DNA of 64,000 bases from Isoetes taiwanensis (lineage: Eukaryota > Streptophyta > Lycopodiopsida > Isoetales > Isoetaceae), in contig JAJEKV010000110.1 of assembly GCA_021234155.1 (NCBI GenBank), forward strand, positions 2,514,338 through 2,578,337, in the 5' to 3' direction. Each line of letters starts with the position of its first letter. Position 1 is the first letter of the stretch. The position numbers and the translations under genes are program-made. This document shows, piece after piece, positions 43,970 through 56,384 of this stretch. The notes below the pieces were generated by a model. That model saw nothing but the letters and a program-made list of their open reading frames with translations, ran no database searches and was not told the DNA's origin.

Positions 43970-44310
43970 GACATGTTCATTGGACAACAAAAGTGATTTT
44001 GAAATATTTAGAAGGAACTAAAGATTATGGGTTGTATTCAAAGCAGAATGATATTGGTGTGTTGACATTGATGTTGACTGGGTAGTTGTCCAGACACTTT
44101 TTGTTAGGGGCTCTTTCTATGTTGGGAAGTCCTTAGTTTCTTGGACGAGCAGAATGCAAATTATGTTTTTGTTTCCACTACAGAGGCATAGTATTTTGTT
44201 GCATCTATTGCCAGTCAGGAATTGCTTTAGTTGCAATGGCTGATGGATTGTTTAGATCAAATTTAGGTGGGAGCCACTCTATGTATGATAATCAAAGTAC
44301 CATTGCATAA
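43970..44310 (+). pseudogene. Ty1/copia RNase H relict
   Basis: In shifting plus-strand frames the order of a copia RNase H can be followed: LKYLEGTKDYGLYSKQND, then a decayed D-x-D-W segment, a degraded LVSW..R..C, a trace of STTEAEY (read as a frame with TTEA-like codons near 44178), and DNQSTIA at the end (about 44287-44310). Several frameshifts and stops make it an old remnant; no other copia domain adjoins it. Confidence 0.65.
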
Positions 44311-44686
44311 CGAAGAATGAGGTTTTCCATTAGTTTAGTGTCCAGCGTGACCACAGTTGGGAGCAAATGCAAACGCTTGCAAGCTTGCAAATGTTTGCAA
44401 TGTTTGCAAACGTGTGCACCAAAGGTGCAAACATGCTGTTTGCATCGGCTATTACATGGTTACATAAAATACTGTATAGTTCAGAATTTCAGAATTTTAA
44501 AGAGCTCATAAACATGATTACGATCCAAAGATTTCATAAAGTTAACATGTCAACAATACTAAAACTTCAAAATTCAAAAAGTTTCAAAGTCTCAGAAGCT
44601 CTCAGAGATTATAAGCATGTGAAACATCTAAAAATTTCAGAAATTTCAGAATTTCAAAAATGTCTAAAGCTTAATGTTCATAAATA
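44311..44686. other. Unassigned spacer with TTTGCAAAC words
   Basis: 44365-44440 is dense in GCAAACGC, TTGCAAG and TTTGCAAACG words that can pair with each other. 44480-44680 has repeated ATTTCAGAA and TTCAAAA words. No gene. Confidence 0.4.
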
Positions 44687-45729
44687 CTAAAGCTGAATAG
44701 TAAGGCAAATGTCTTCTTCAACATCTTCATCGGGTTCTGGACATTCATTCTCATCATTGACACCATCCTCAGAAGATGTTTCCAGCTTTGAATCTGCATC
44801 CCTTTCTTCCTCAACATCTTCTTTATGTGTTTTCCTTATCAATGCTTGTGTTTCAGCTATCTCTTGAAGCCTCACCTGCATAGCGAGCAATCTCTTTTGA
44901 TCACTTTCAAATGAAATGGTATCAGGACCAGCTTCAAGTAAATCTCCCCATCTCCTTCCAATTTGATCCTGCAAACGTAAATTAGTATGAATATAAACAA
45001 GCTTCTCAACGTTGGGAGGCGATAACCGATTCCTCTTCTTGGTATGAATTACACCAAAACTGCTCCAATTTCTTTCACATGGGCTGCTACTTGCTCCTTG
45101 GCTCAATACTCTCAAAGCGACCTTCTTTAAATCAGGAAGACTACTACCATAAGCATTCCACCACGAGACTGCCCTTCGTAATGCACCTGAAGAGCTAGTA
45201 GATAAGCTACTTAATTCATGCGAGGGATTGCAAAACTTTTGGAGTTGCTGGGTTAGTCTGTCTTCAAGATCTTCATCGCCATTACAGTACTTATAAAAGT
45301 AAGCAAAGTCTGAAATACAAAACAAAGCTGCAGATATAATAAATAAATCATACATCAACATGAATGTTTTCCATCCTTGCATTATTTCGTCATCATTCAG
45401 TACCTCCTCATGCTTTTCATCTCTATATAGTGGATGCAACAACAGTCCTACAGCATGCAATGGTGAATGCAACATAGACCACCTACCACTCCAAGCACCT
45501 TCATCATCCTCCAACATAATCAACTTCTCTATAGCATCAATCTTCCACTCTTGGATATCCTTTTTCATAGACCTTAATGCCTCCTTCATTGCGTCCATCA
45601 GCTCGTAAACGAATCCCATTGTAGCACCTTCTCCATCTACAACCTTGAGCATTTTTAGAATAAGAGCAACGATGTAGTGGATCTCTTTCGCATTCCTGAA
45701 AATGCATCGCTCATTATAATGTCATAAAC
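44687..45729 (-). pseudogene. hAT transposase, C-terminal half, truncated by an LTR
   Basis: The minus-strand frame is open from the LTR junction (45729) to the stop at 44687; the first ATG at 45652 is internal, since coding continues upstream (ERCIFRNAKEIHYIVALILK). Residues 163-228 from that ATG form the hAT C-terminal dimerisation region, with SSPCERNWSSFG and NRLSPPNVEKLVYI. Upstream is the helical region of the catalytic domain, and the end is an acidic tail (265-315). The N-terminal BED zinc finger and first catalytic residues are missing. They should lie beyond the gypsy element that inserted at 45730, outside the window. The remaining frame has no stop, so the disruption is young relative to other copies. 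Confidence 0.82.
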
Positions 45730-47040
45730 TGTGACGTTCCCCGAGCCTATACGATGCTCCCATCGTATACGTACGGGAAATTCACCTCCCATGGCGACCT
45801 CCTCACCACAGAAAGGCCCTCCGTCTACCCCAGACCGCTTGTGATGGCCAAGTGCCCGGGTGAAGGACACGGAGGTGTCATTCGTCCCACACCTTCTATG
45901 GAAATCCTATATAGCGGAAGCGTACGTACAAGGGTCAAAGCATGGAGGTGGGGGACACTTTTTGTGTCAGCGACACATGGTGCTTAGGGGATGCTTTCCG
46001 GAGCTATTTTCTTTGTATTTTTAAAAAATATTTTTCTTTTATTTTTTTGATATTTTTCCCTGAAACGCATTCATATTACTCCTTGGAATACAAAATTTCA
46101 GCTTCATCGGAGTTATAGAAAAAAAGATAAAAATAAGTAAAATTTCCCACATTAGGTGCTTAGGGGGTCCTTGGTTGGCGCAAAAATGCCCCCCAGCTCC
46201 ATGCTTTGACCCACAAGTTAGCACCTAGCATACAAAACATAGAATATTATACCACCATGAAGGGTGGCATCCATCATCAATATGCAACATCTCAACATCA
46301 GCGTAATATATGCAATACCTCAAAGGGGGCTCTAACTTAGGCTCAGACTCCAAGGAATCAACTGACGGTCAGGGCCTCCAGATAACAACAGAAAGAATCA
46401 TGACAAAGGCATTGGCTGGCATAGAACAATGGCTAGGGTAGTCCACTTCATCCGTCCTCCTGTGACACTTTGCAGATAGGCTGAATCACGCTATGGCATG
46501 GCTGTAGCCTTTTGGAGACGTAATCTCATGGAATCACCCGATGAGACCACTCCAGGTTACATCTCCCTGGTCCGATGAGGCAAGAAAGAGGAAAATCCTT
46601 TCCAGAGCACAGTGCTTCCATGGGTGGCTAGAAGATCGTGGTTCCGTCAGGCAACCACGCATCCATACCCGACTTTAACCCCGCAAAATCCATAGGCCAC
46701 CCCAGCACACCTATCGAGCCCAGGACATCCGGCCCTATAGGAACGTATCTTGCAACCCATGAGGTGTCAGATCCATACCCGACCCATACACAATGACTGA
46801 CTATAGACCTAGCCACAATAGGGATGCTCAGCCACATCATACCATCGACATCCAGGAGGGCTCTTGTGCACAGGCCGCATTTATTAGGATTTAAGGGATT
46901 CTAGCTAGGGGCATCTCTACTTCTACATAGCCTTTAGGTCTCTACCCCCCCCTTAAGGGGGGAGGGGCCGCTCGCATCTCCGCCGCTTAAGTGCCTAGGC
47001 GCAAGTATTTTAGCTTTCATTTTGTTGTCAGCCTGACCTG

Positions 47041-47753
47041 ATGTCCAGGAGGAAGAAAGCTTCTGAATCGGAAGTGGAATACGATGGAGATTCAGCCTCG
47101 ATTCTGGCAGCGATGAAAGAAATGCAGAGAGACATAGGCTCTCTCAAGCAGCTAGTAGAGAATTTAGTACAGCAGAATTCAGAGATCCTCAAACAGAATG
47201 AAGCCTTAAAGGTTCAGAACCAAGAGCTCCATGATCTTCTTCAAAAAAAAAACCTCCTGAACAACAGCTAGATGAGATGCATACGAAAAATTGCTAATGT
47301 AGTAGCAGAAACTACAAAATCACAGATGCTCATTCATCAGGAGATGGTATCTTTAGAGAAGCAAGAGCAATTGGCCAGGGCAAGAAATCTGAAGATTACA
47401 GGCATCCCAGAATCTGAACAGAAAACTTACAGGAAATGCTTGAACAATTCTTCACATACACAATGCATCTGTTTGAGCCACAGTTCATCAGTGGTAGGCG
47501 CTTGGGGAAGCCGAGAAACAATAGGCCAATCCTTATGAAATTTCGTAGTGCTGAGGCCAAAGATAGGGTTCTGCATAACAGGAGTGCTCTCAAAGGGATT
47601 AAAGGGATCTGGTTAGACAATTTTCTAACTCCAACCCAATCGGATGCTAGACGGAAGGAATGGGCTAAAGTCAAAGAGGCAAGAGACCTCGGTTTCATTG
47701 CATACTTAGATCAAGGAGGCAAAGCAACTGTGACAAAGCGAAAAAAAGCATAG
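47041..47753 (+). pseudogene. LINE ORF1 (coiled coil and RRM-like domain), broken
   Basis: Starts MSRRKKASESEVEYDGDSAS at 47041. Residues 25-72 form a coiled coil (heptad pattern with repeated Q/N/L, for example VENLVQQNSEILKQNEALK). A stop at 47271 interrupts the chain, which continues at 47272 with the L1 ORF1 hallmark KITGIPESE. After a frameshift near 47436 it runs on to 47753 with FISGRRLGKPRNNRPILMKF and ends in basic KRKKA. In L1-like elements this protein is the RNA-binding chaperone of the RNP. It is non-functional here. Confidence 0.8.
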
Positions 47754-47765
47754 GGAATTGGGGCC

Positions 47766-48771
47766 TTGAAGATCCTGGTCTGGAATGTACATGGTGCATG
47801 CCAAGCTCGCTTTGACGCTTCACATGAGACTTGGAAAACAACTGATCTTATTTTGATTGTAGAAACATGGCAACATCAAGCCAATTCACTTCCAGAATTA
47901 TGCGGGTTCACATTAGTAGGAAATGCCTGGAATCACAAGAACAAAGAAGTGGGAGGGGTCATGGAGGCCTTGCTGCATATGTAAAAACTGATTTGGCCAA
48001 AATGGTTACATTGCATTCAGTAGATGAAATGAAGCAATACATGTGGCTGAGATTAAATGGAAGCAGACCTTTGTTCATAGCAATTTGTTATTTTGCACCG
48101 CTCCATGCAAAGATTTACACAGATGCTAAAATTGATCATAATGATCCGTTTCGCAATCTATGCTCGGATATAGTAGCTATTAGAGACCTTGGCGAAATCA
48201 TAATTACAGGGGATCTCAATGCCCGTACCAGCAACGTGCAAGCTGCTAGTTTTGAAAATCTACAAGATTTGCTTCTAGATGAAATCCATGAAGATATCTA
48301 TTCTCGTAAGTCTGCTGATGAAGAAATGAATGCTTTAGGCAACAAATTATTGGAACTTTGCACCATTTGTGACCTTAAAATTTTGAATGGCACAAAGGCC
48401 TTTCCAAACTCGAATGGATACACCTGCATTACGCATTCAGGAGCAAGCGTCGTGGATTATATCTTGGCACAAAAGAATATAACTGCATATCCTCCTTTCA
48501 GGTCTTGGATAAAACCCCCGAATCTGATCATGTGCAGCTATGTTTCAATGTGGGATGCTTGCCCTTACCACCAGAAAACACCAATGTTTTTAAAGCAAAG
48601 TTGAAGTTAGATTTTAACAAAAGGGAGCAATATTGCAAGGCATTAGAAGCAAGAATTGCGGATACTGTATGGTCCATGGAACTAGAGTATGATGTCTCTC
48701 TATTTACACAGGTCCTCCTTGATGTGGCCGAAGAAATCTTTGGCTACACAAAGCCAAGAAACAATAGGTGA
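47766..48771 (+). pseudogene. LINE ORF2 endonuclease (APE-type), frameshifted
   Basis: Begins MKILVWNVHGA at 47766, the start of an exonuclease-endonuclease-phosphatase fold. ETWQHQ carries the catalytic Glu, GGLAAYVK follows after a frameshift near 47955, ITGDLNAR supplies the Asp-x-Asn pair, and SVVDYIL the later Asp. A further frameshift near 48515 leads to ESDHVQL, the usual SDH active-site motif. All expected motifs are present in order, in three frames. The enzyme nicks target DNA in LINE retrotransposition; this copy cannot be made as one protein. Confidence 0.85.
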
Positions 48772-48797
48772 CCAAGAAATGGATGGTGGGATGCTGA

Positions 48798-50160
48798 TTG
48801 CTCTGCAGCAAGGGCACTGCTCCCAAAGACGTGTATCTCCAAGCCTCACTGGTACAAAAAGCTCCTGAGATAGAAGAAAAGAAAATATATGAAGCAGAAG
48901 CAAATAGTTATGTGCAGCAAATTGCGGGACAATCCAAAGATGTTTTGGAACAGCGTCCTAAAAAAAAAGGTAACATATCTATTTTAGGAGCGGATGAACT
49001 TTACGAATTTGTTAAGGAAATATACTATGTGCAAAATGTAGAAGGGATGCCACAGATGATAGTGCCAGGGGACATGCTCTCCATGGAAGACGTTTCAGAT
49101 GCATTGGAGGGAATGAAGAATGGAAAAGCTGCAGATTTACAGGGATTGCACATTGAATTGATGAAATGGAGTGGAAAGAAAACGTTGGAGGTTCTTACCA
49201 GGCTGGTCAACGTAGCTCTAAGCGAAGGGCTGCCCAAACATTGGAGAGAGAACAGAGTCCACCCCATTCATAAGGCCGGTGCTAAGGATGACACGCGCAA
49301 CTATAGAACTATATTGATTGGTTTAATCTTTGCTAAATTGATTGGTACAGTGCTGGAATAGAAGCTCAATCATTGGACGGAAGAGAGCAATAAGAGGTCC
49401 ACCTATCAAGCAGGATTTAGAAGCAAACATAGCACACTAGATCATGCTCTAACACTCAGGGTGTTATTTGAGAAAGCAAGAGAGCTGAGGCAATCCTTAT
49501 ACCTAGCTTTCATCGACTTCTCCAAGGCTTTTGACATGGTACCCAGAAAGGGCTTAAGCACAAGGATGAAATAGATAGGTGTGCCACAATCAATCCAAGG
49601 GGCAGTCGCGAATCTATACTCAGAGGTACTTGTCAAACTTGCTCGGAAATGCATGCAAATATCAGGAGCACAATCGGGGTCCGGCAAGGATGCCCATTAT
49701 CTCCAACGTTATTTGGCTTGTACATTGATGAATTAGATACCTGGCTGAGAGACAGATGCCTATCAGGCACGCACATAGGGGATTATGTTCTGCCGCTCTT
49801 GCTATATGCCGACGATGTAGTGTTCATGGCAAATAGGAAAGAAGGACTTCAAGAGCTCTTGAATAGTCTTGCTCTCTTCTGTGAAGCTCGTCATATGACA
49901 GTGAACTTGGCGAAGTCCAAGATAATGATTGTCGGTACTTCAGATCGCCCATCATTTAGCTACAAGGGCAATGTGCTAGAGACAGTAAGCAGTTACAAAT
50001 ATCTGGGCATAGACTTCTGCTACAAATACAATTGGAAGGAATGCATAAATAGGAGGATTACAGGAGGTAAAACAGCCCTGTATGCCATGCTATCGAAGTG
50101 CCACAAGGCATCTATATCTGATTGGGGGCTCAAGAAGCTTCTGTTTAAGACTCTAGTATA
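48798..50160 (+). pseudogene. LINE ORF2 reverse transcriptase, interrupted
   Basis: Polymerase blocks appear in order: ALEGMKNGKAADLQGLHIE and HPIHKAGAKDDTRNYRTI (to 49361, then TAG); YQAGFRSKHSTLDH and LAFIDFSKAFDMVPRK in the next readable part, the latter with the first catalytic Asp; IGVRQGCPLSPTLFGLYID; and LLLYADDVVFM with the catalytic Asp pair (about 49800-49830). It continues with AKSKIMI and YLGI. In-frame stops at 49361 and near 49572 break it. The motif set is that of non-LTR reverse transcriptases. Confidence 0.88.
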
Positions 50161-50960
50161 GACGATCACTCTGTATGGGGAACCAATTTGGGGGTCCAGC
50201 CTCTCACAAAATCAATGGAAGTAGGTGGAAATGATTTTGAAGATTTTTTTGATGAACGAGCTAGGAGTGAAGCACCAAACACCATATGCCATCATGCTTG
50301 CTGAGTCGGGGATGTTGCCTCTTGAGGCCGAAGCACTATACCAATCAATAAACTTTGCAAATCGGGTGCTTGTTCAAGCACCACATAGGCTCTCCAGGCA
50401 AGCACTTGAGTTATCCAGTAATGGTTGGCAAGAACCTTAAGGATTGGGCGGCTCGGTGGGGCATAACTGAGTCTAATTGGCCAAATAATGCAATCAGCAC
50501 AAGGGATTTGCTGCTCACTTTGGTCGTAGAAAGGCTTTGGAGCAACAAAGGCTCTAGGATGGAATACTATGCGGCTGAGCTCAATTCTATGTTGATCTAC
50601 TCAGAACAGGATTACCTGCGAGCACAAATACCTTGCTTCTTGAAACATGTCATTGCCAGGGCATGAACCTCTTCACATCATCTGAGAATTGAAACTGGGC
50701 GATGGCATGTTATCCCTCGGGATTCCAGGCTTTGCACGCTCTGTGACCTAGCCATGATCGAAGATGAGGACCATCTTTCACTAAATGCCCAGCATATACC
50801 GATATCAGAAGTAAGTTTGATGTCACAGCCACTAGTTTCCATTCTCTTCTTGATATGGAACCATTTAAATTGGGACAATTTCTGAAAATAGTGGAATCCC
50901 ACCGCAGTTTATTATTGAAAATTGAAACATTGTAAATTTTACTGCTCTATGGTCTCTTCA
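50161..50960 (+). pseudogene. LINE ORF2 C-terminal region
   Basis: Shifted frames carry QNQWK, a segment resembling 4030-4100 and then HLRIETGRWHVIPRD, LCTLCD and IEDEDHL. This is the RIETGRW/Cys-x2-Cys block found also in the LINE fragment at 4030-4497, which places both in one clade. Confidence 0.7.
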
Positions 50961-51433
50961 AGGCCCTTATGAGCACGATTAATACATTACATAATCCCCA
51001 CAAGCACAGGAGGAACAGAAGGAAAGAACATTCATACTGAAACCATCCACCATAATCTCAAATAGAGCATAAAAGAGAGTTTAATCATTCACCTACTCAT
51101 ATAAGGGTTAGATTAGCACACAAACTATCTACAGACTGGCCTGTTTCTTGGCTGGACCCATTGTCACGAAGAACATCAATGATTCAAGGTTAGTTGCTGT
51201 GCTCAAACTACTCCTCCCTTCTCCAATCTTCCCCAAATCAATTTTGGGGCAGGATTGGAGGTGGAGGCCTAGCTTGCCCCCTTGGAATAGCAAGTCTCCT
51301 CTAGCCCAATCGATTTGGGCCAGGTGGCTCCCCTTATTAGCTAATTAACATTATAAATTAGTCTAATTAGGTTAAGTAGATTAACTAATCTATAATTATT
51401 TAGTACTAGTTATGGTGCACGGCGTTGCCGGGC

Positions 51434-54400
51434 TTTAGTAAGCGTGGATAGTAGAAGGAAGCATGCAATTTTGCATTTGTAGGCCTCAAGACATTGTCGT
51501 AAGGATGTTTTAGTGAATTGACCCTTGTAGACCTTAGAATAGTTGGTCTTAGAGGGTGTCTGTAATTTGAAGAGAGTTTTAATGTTTGGATGAATATATG
51601 ATGAGGATTTATGTATAATAAAGGATGCACAACTTGTAATGGCTATAAGCACCTCTCAAATAGAAAGCACGTACCTATAAGAAAGTGGTGGCTCTGGCAA
51701 CCATTCTGGAGAAGGAGCAAGACAGCTAGTGGCAAAAGGAGCAAAAGAGGGGTCAGTAATTTTAGTAGAGGGGGATTTTGTTGATGGGAAGCTATCAGAC
51801 CCTAGAATAATGGTCTTTCTTTCAAGCAGCCCTCATTATAGGGGTTCGAAATCAATAATGCTCATGTGAAAGAGAGCTTGACATGTAAAGATGTAGTGTC
51901 TAAAAAACAATTGTTGTTCTCCTTGTACATTCATGTTCTTGGTCTTTTCCTTCTAGAGCTCCCATTATGCAGACTTCTAGAAAGTAGTAGCACTAATCAA
52001 GGATATACTATAAGTGCATAGCTCTGCTAATATCAAAATTTGAATGTAAAGCATTCAATATTGCTTTTAGAAAACCCTTTTTTTTCTTGCATTCTAAGGT
52101 TTGAACTGGTGTGTTGAGTTGCGCTAGCATGAAAATTAATTGTGTTGTACTTGAATTTATGCATTTGTAGATGGCACAAATAAATTATGAATTTAGATAT
52201 TGAAATAACAATGGCTATTTTTGATGAAGATTTTAGTGTCCTATGAAATGTGAAGTCATGAATGGTTGAGAGAGGGATAACGGATGACGTGTGGAGTAAA
52301 TGTTTGTACATGAAATCAAACGTGAAAGGATAGTATCTTGAGGTCGAAGAAAATTAAGGATGCAAATTACAACAATTTTGAGAACCATGCACCCATGCAA
52401 AATTACAAACAAATAGGTCATGTCAATTTTTCGCCATATAAGTCCAAACACAATGGAATTAGGAATACGACAAAAGAGTAGTGTGTGGGGATTCTTAATG
52501 AACAACATTATTATTGGCTAATGCCATAGATACATTATTTTTAGAATCTTGATGTAAATCTTGGAATTTACCCTATGCTAGGATTGCAACAAAGTTTGTA
52601 AGATGGTAACCTTTGTTCAAGTTTTGGCATAATTGAAGGGTAAAATTGGGCAACATTTGTGTTGTTATTATGTTTTAATGTAGTTTTAAAGCCACATGGC
52701 TTTTTCTAAAAACTTAATTAGTCAACATAACATTGGGATGCATGCATTAACGATTAGAAAGAATAAAATGGAATTATTTAGAAAACCAAGCTTAATACAG
52801 AATCTTATCGCAATGCGCAGCTTAATGATGAAATCTTACAGCAATGCGCGTGAAATCTTATAGCATCCCAGAAGCAATTGCCATCGTTCTGATCAAACTT
52901 TATAATGACCATTGTGCTCCACTTTCATGTTTCTGAATTCCTTTATTATTCCTTCTACATCTAGATGATTATCTGCTCTCAGATCAAATGAGCAGCGAAA
53001 CAAATTTCTTGCATATATAACAAAGAGGCAAAATATTAGAGTATGGTGATCCTATCTTAGCTCTAGGTGTCTGTTTTCTATATGCTTCAACTTAATTAAA
53101 AGCTCGCTAATGGGGACATAGAAAATTACCAAATCTGTTAGATCATGTATGCACTACATGGCACAGAGAATGAGAAGTTTAAAGCACTTACAGTGTCAAC
53201 TATTGAAGATATCCATTAGTTGCAATGGGACAACTGGACGCTTCCTAAAGCAAGAGTGGTTCCAAATTGTTGTTCTTGTAGAATAAACAAATGTATTAGA
53301 TACCATATGAGTAATGAGCAAGCTCACAAAGCACTCACGACTTCAGTTCACTAAAGATCTTAGCTGCGATCAAAGACATAAACTTAGAAGCATATATATG
53401 GGGCACATCCTTTATGGGAGCTGCATTTACAGATGCATAGACCTTTCAAATAAAACTACAGCAATTTTGCATTATTAGACATTGCTTTACAAAGCCAGAA
53501 CAGAGAGACATAACATATTTCAACATGAGAAAGGTTTTCTTAGCTGAACAAATTGAAGCATTCGTTTACATCGCCCCCACCAGCTTGTCTTCATCAAAAG
53601 TACCAGAATGTAAAAGCACAGAATAATACACTCATGTTTGCCTTGAGTGGCCCCCTTGCAGTGCTCCATAAATGCCATTCCTTGTGAATCTTAGAGGACC
53701 TTTCTATTAACAAACACGAAACTGCCAACTTGAAATAACAGACATAAAAATTTCTAATGTGGGTCATTGCAAATAACAGTGAGAATCAGGTTGAGAAAAC
53801 CATGAGCCTCGAACATGAGCTTGGGACAATTGCAACAACAATGATTATGAAGAGAGAACATCAATTGAATATGAGATAGAGGTTTCACAACATGTTTCGA
53901 AGATGTAGCGCCCATAGCAAAAAACAAACAGTGGCCAAATGCATATCGCCCAAAGATGCATACCGCACAAAAATTTTCCTTGACCGATCCCCTGCCATAT
54001 CAAATCTGGACTAAAATGCGACAAATGCAACCAGATAGAATAGGATGCACATCATAACAGCACAACACACAGATCATCTCACAATCAAGCTTATTATGTT
54101 AATACAAAGAATATTTCAGCCAAAAATCGTTTGTATCTAAACAATCCAAGGAATAAACACAATTACCTCAAAATATCCCTCAAAACATGAAATGCAAGCT
54201 GCAATTGTTGGCTGCAATTGTTGCCTGTAAAAGGAAGTGCTAACTCCATCTATTGCCACTGCTGCCACTGTCATAGCATCTGCATATAAGGTTTAAAATA
54301 CAGAAAACACAAAGAGATAACACAATTACCCCAATCCAAGCTGCTAGAACATAAGCAGCTTACTGGATCATACATGCATTTTTTTAATACCATAATAGAC

Positions 54401-55126
54401 CAGTAACTGCCGTAATTACTTCCTTTCCATTTCATCTACACATAAAGATTGAATCCAAAAGCTTAACAGATTGCAAGAATAATCTCTTGCTGTACCACAG
54501 CATAATAATCAAAAAAAAAAAAAAAAAAAAAACCATAATCGGAGCACCAACGAATTCATGAATCTAAATCTAAGAATGAAAAACCTAAATGTGGCTCGTC
54601 AACAAAAGATAACTTCTGAATTGCCATTAGCATGTAATACTGATGGCTCAGGAGGCAGCACGGCTCCCATTTTTCTTAGAAGCGAGATACGCAGGGTTAA
54701 AACCCTGATCTTTATTGCATGTTACAATCTGTCCAATTCAGTGTAGTGTTATTAGAGCTTCAAACTTCCAGATCAAATGTTTCTTATTAGTTTGCTCCGG
54801 GGCCATATAAACCAAAATAATTCAATGATACTAACCGATAGTCAAACACAAAACTTGAAGATCCAGCTCCTGGCGAAGAAACAAACTCGGCATATGAAAC
54901 TGCAGAGAATAAGAAGCTCCAGAAAGCAAGATATTTGAAATAGCGTAGAAGCAGGGCAGTGAATTAGGACGGCCAGCGATTGACTCGTTCCAGATCCGTG
55001 AAGAAGAGACGGCCCACGGACTTCTGCTGGGGAGGACCAGAGCAAAGCTCCTCCTCTGGAAAGAACAAATGACGAAAACCCTAAAAAAAATGACCTTTGT
55101 GGCAGACAACGAAATGCATAGTTCAC
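51434..55126. other. Remaining interior of Helitron D
   Basis: AT-rich, intron-like DNA with a 22-base A-run near 54511-54532 and a duplicated GCTGCAATTGTTG word (about 54190-54215). No domain can be identified. It shows no similarity to the interior of Helitron E that I can see. Confidence 0.4.
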
Positions 55127-55273
55127 CTGAAAAACAACGTAAGCCTTCTCATAGTCTTCTGGTGGCCTGAAATATTCCACATGTGAAATAACCACAAAAG
55201 ATTTGTAAGACTCGATCTGCCCAAGCATCAGTTGGGAGTTTTCAAATCCATCGATCACAGCTTCCTCCTCCAT
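55127..55273 (-). pseudogene. Captured first-exon-like fragment in Helitron D
   Basis: 147 bp starting at ATG 55273 and ending at a GT donor (TTTTTCAG/GTGAAC) encode 49 residues (MEEEAVIDGFENSQLMLGQ, then HVEYFRPPEDYEKAY). The frame is exactly 49 codons to the donor. Upstream, another short frame begins MADRERIWRLELCTMLKYGF (about 55360). I do not recognise the parent gene. Confidence 0.4.
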
Positions 55274-55795
55274 TTGTATTCTTATCGTCTAAATACCTCA
55301 AAACCATATTTAAGCATCGTGCAGAGCTCCAGTCTCCATATCCGCTCCCTATCTGCCATAATCAACAATATCATCTTCACCAGCAATCAAAAGCAAGCAA
55401 ATTTAAATAACAAACACAATATCTTGACGGATGATGAAAAAACCTTAATCATCTCTGTGGCCTACATGCCGAGGATAAGGAATCCGCCAAATCCTCTAAA
55501 ACGGGACAAATAACCCAAAATGCCAATTTCCAAATCATAGGAAAAGCCCACATACCAATTTTTGGAATACCAGAAATTTTTTCCGGTAGCTAAAAGCCTT
55601 GAAACCTTAGGAAAATAACTTAAGAAAAAAATCCAAAAAGTTTTCGGGACCCCGGAAAAACCAAATTTAAACAATAGGATAGCTAACATAAACCATTTTT
55701 AATGTTAGTCCATAATCCCCCTTTATAAACCAAACATACCTGATGACGTGTCACAGTAGTTATACGCATAGCATATAAATACGTGGAACGTCACA

Positions 55796-55812
55796 TTCTA
55801 CCCCCCTTGGAA
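55796..55812 (-). promoter_or_regulatory. Polypurine tract of gypsy D
   Basis: The minus strand reads CCAAGGGGGGTAGAA directly before the LTR start TGTGAC at 55795. This is the plus-strand primer of reverse transcription. It is matched by CAAGGTGGGGAGAA before the LTR of gypsy C at 63203-63217. Confidence 0.85.
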
Positions 55813-56384
55813 TAATGCTATCCTCAGCATCGAAGATTATAGAGTGATATAATTATTAGGAAAATACAAAGATACGTACTTTATCATAAAACAGAGGAGA
55901 TTACAATCAGATCATCAGCGATCAAAAGTTTTGGACCTGAGTCATTTCACACAATAACATAGAAGACACTTTAACGTGCACAACAACAAGGTCCGCAGTG
56001 GACCATAAGGAACACACATAAGCAAACACAACATGGCCCCTAAAGTGAGCCGTCAAATAACTGCAGATGCCACCGTATGCACTACTCACCTGCAGGATTA
56101 CAGTACATTAGTACTCAATATAATTATACAAAGTTGTGGTTGAAGAGATCACCCACTTAAGAATGAAAATGAAAAATGAAAATGAGGGAATCCTCTGATG
56201 CCTAAGGCTTAACATTATAGCAGTAGAAGGTTGCATCCTAATATGCTTATATGCAAATCCCCAAAACAATCCTAGGATGCATCTACCCCAACCCCTTTGC
56301 ATGATCCCCGTCGGATCTAATACTCAACTACATACCATTGCAGTTGGAATCGATAGCATCGTGGATAATCCGACCCTGGCATTG
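55813..56384. other. 3' untranslated interior of gypsy D
   Basis: Between the chromodomain and the polypurine tract; AT-rich, without coding similarity. Confidence 0.5.

Larger units (their letters stand above)
46945..50990 (+). mobile_element. L1-like LINE with decayed ORF1 and ORF2
   Basis: Nearly full-length element inserted in the LTR. LTR homology stops after GGTCTCTACCCCCC (46945) and resumes with CACAGGAGGAACAG (about 51005). A GC-rich 5' leader (46947-47040) is followed by ORF1, then ORF2 with endonuclease, reverse transcriptase and C-terminal zinc region. At least four frameshifts or stops break it. It lacks a long A-tail or a TTCTA tail; it ends in an AT-rich stretch (ATTAATACATTACATAAT). 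Confidence 0.82.
51406..55679 (-). mobile_element. Helitron-like element D with captured exons
   Basis: The minus strand starts TCCTATTGTTTAAATTTGG at 55679 after A and ends with hairpin GCCCGGCAACGCCGTGC, then ACCATAACTAG at 51406 before T. The first 220 bp match Helitron E, and about 36 bp match at the 3' end. The 3.8-kb middle is different. It is inserted in the gypsy LTR about 16 bp from the homologous site used by Helitron E. No Rep/helicase is present. It carries exon-like pieces at 55127-55273 and possibly 54600-54700. Confidence 0.82.
45730..55795 (-). mobile_element. 3' LTR of gypsy D, split by LINE and Helitron
   Basis: The minus strand starts TGTGACGTTCCACG at 55795 just after the polypurine tract and ends GGGGAACGTCACA at 45730. 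Without the Helitron (51406-55679) and the LINE (about 46945-50990) about 1.7-1.8 kb remain, close to the 1748-bp LTR at 61455-63202. Its sequence is homologous to the solo LTR 28362-34243. The predicted 5-bp target copy on this side is TAAAC (45725-45729). Confidence 0.8.

Noticed and set aside
54842-55273. A 143-residue membrane-like protein on the minus strand
   Set aside because: Only the first 49 codons look like an exon; the rest reads through a GT donor into intron-like hydrophobic translation.
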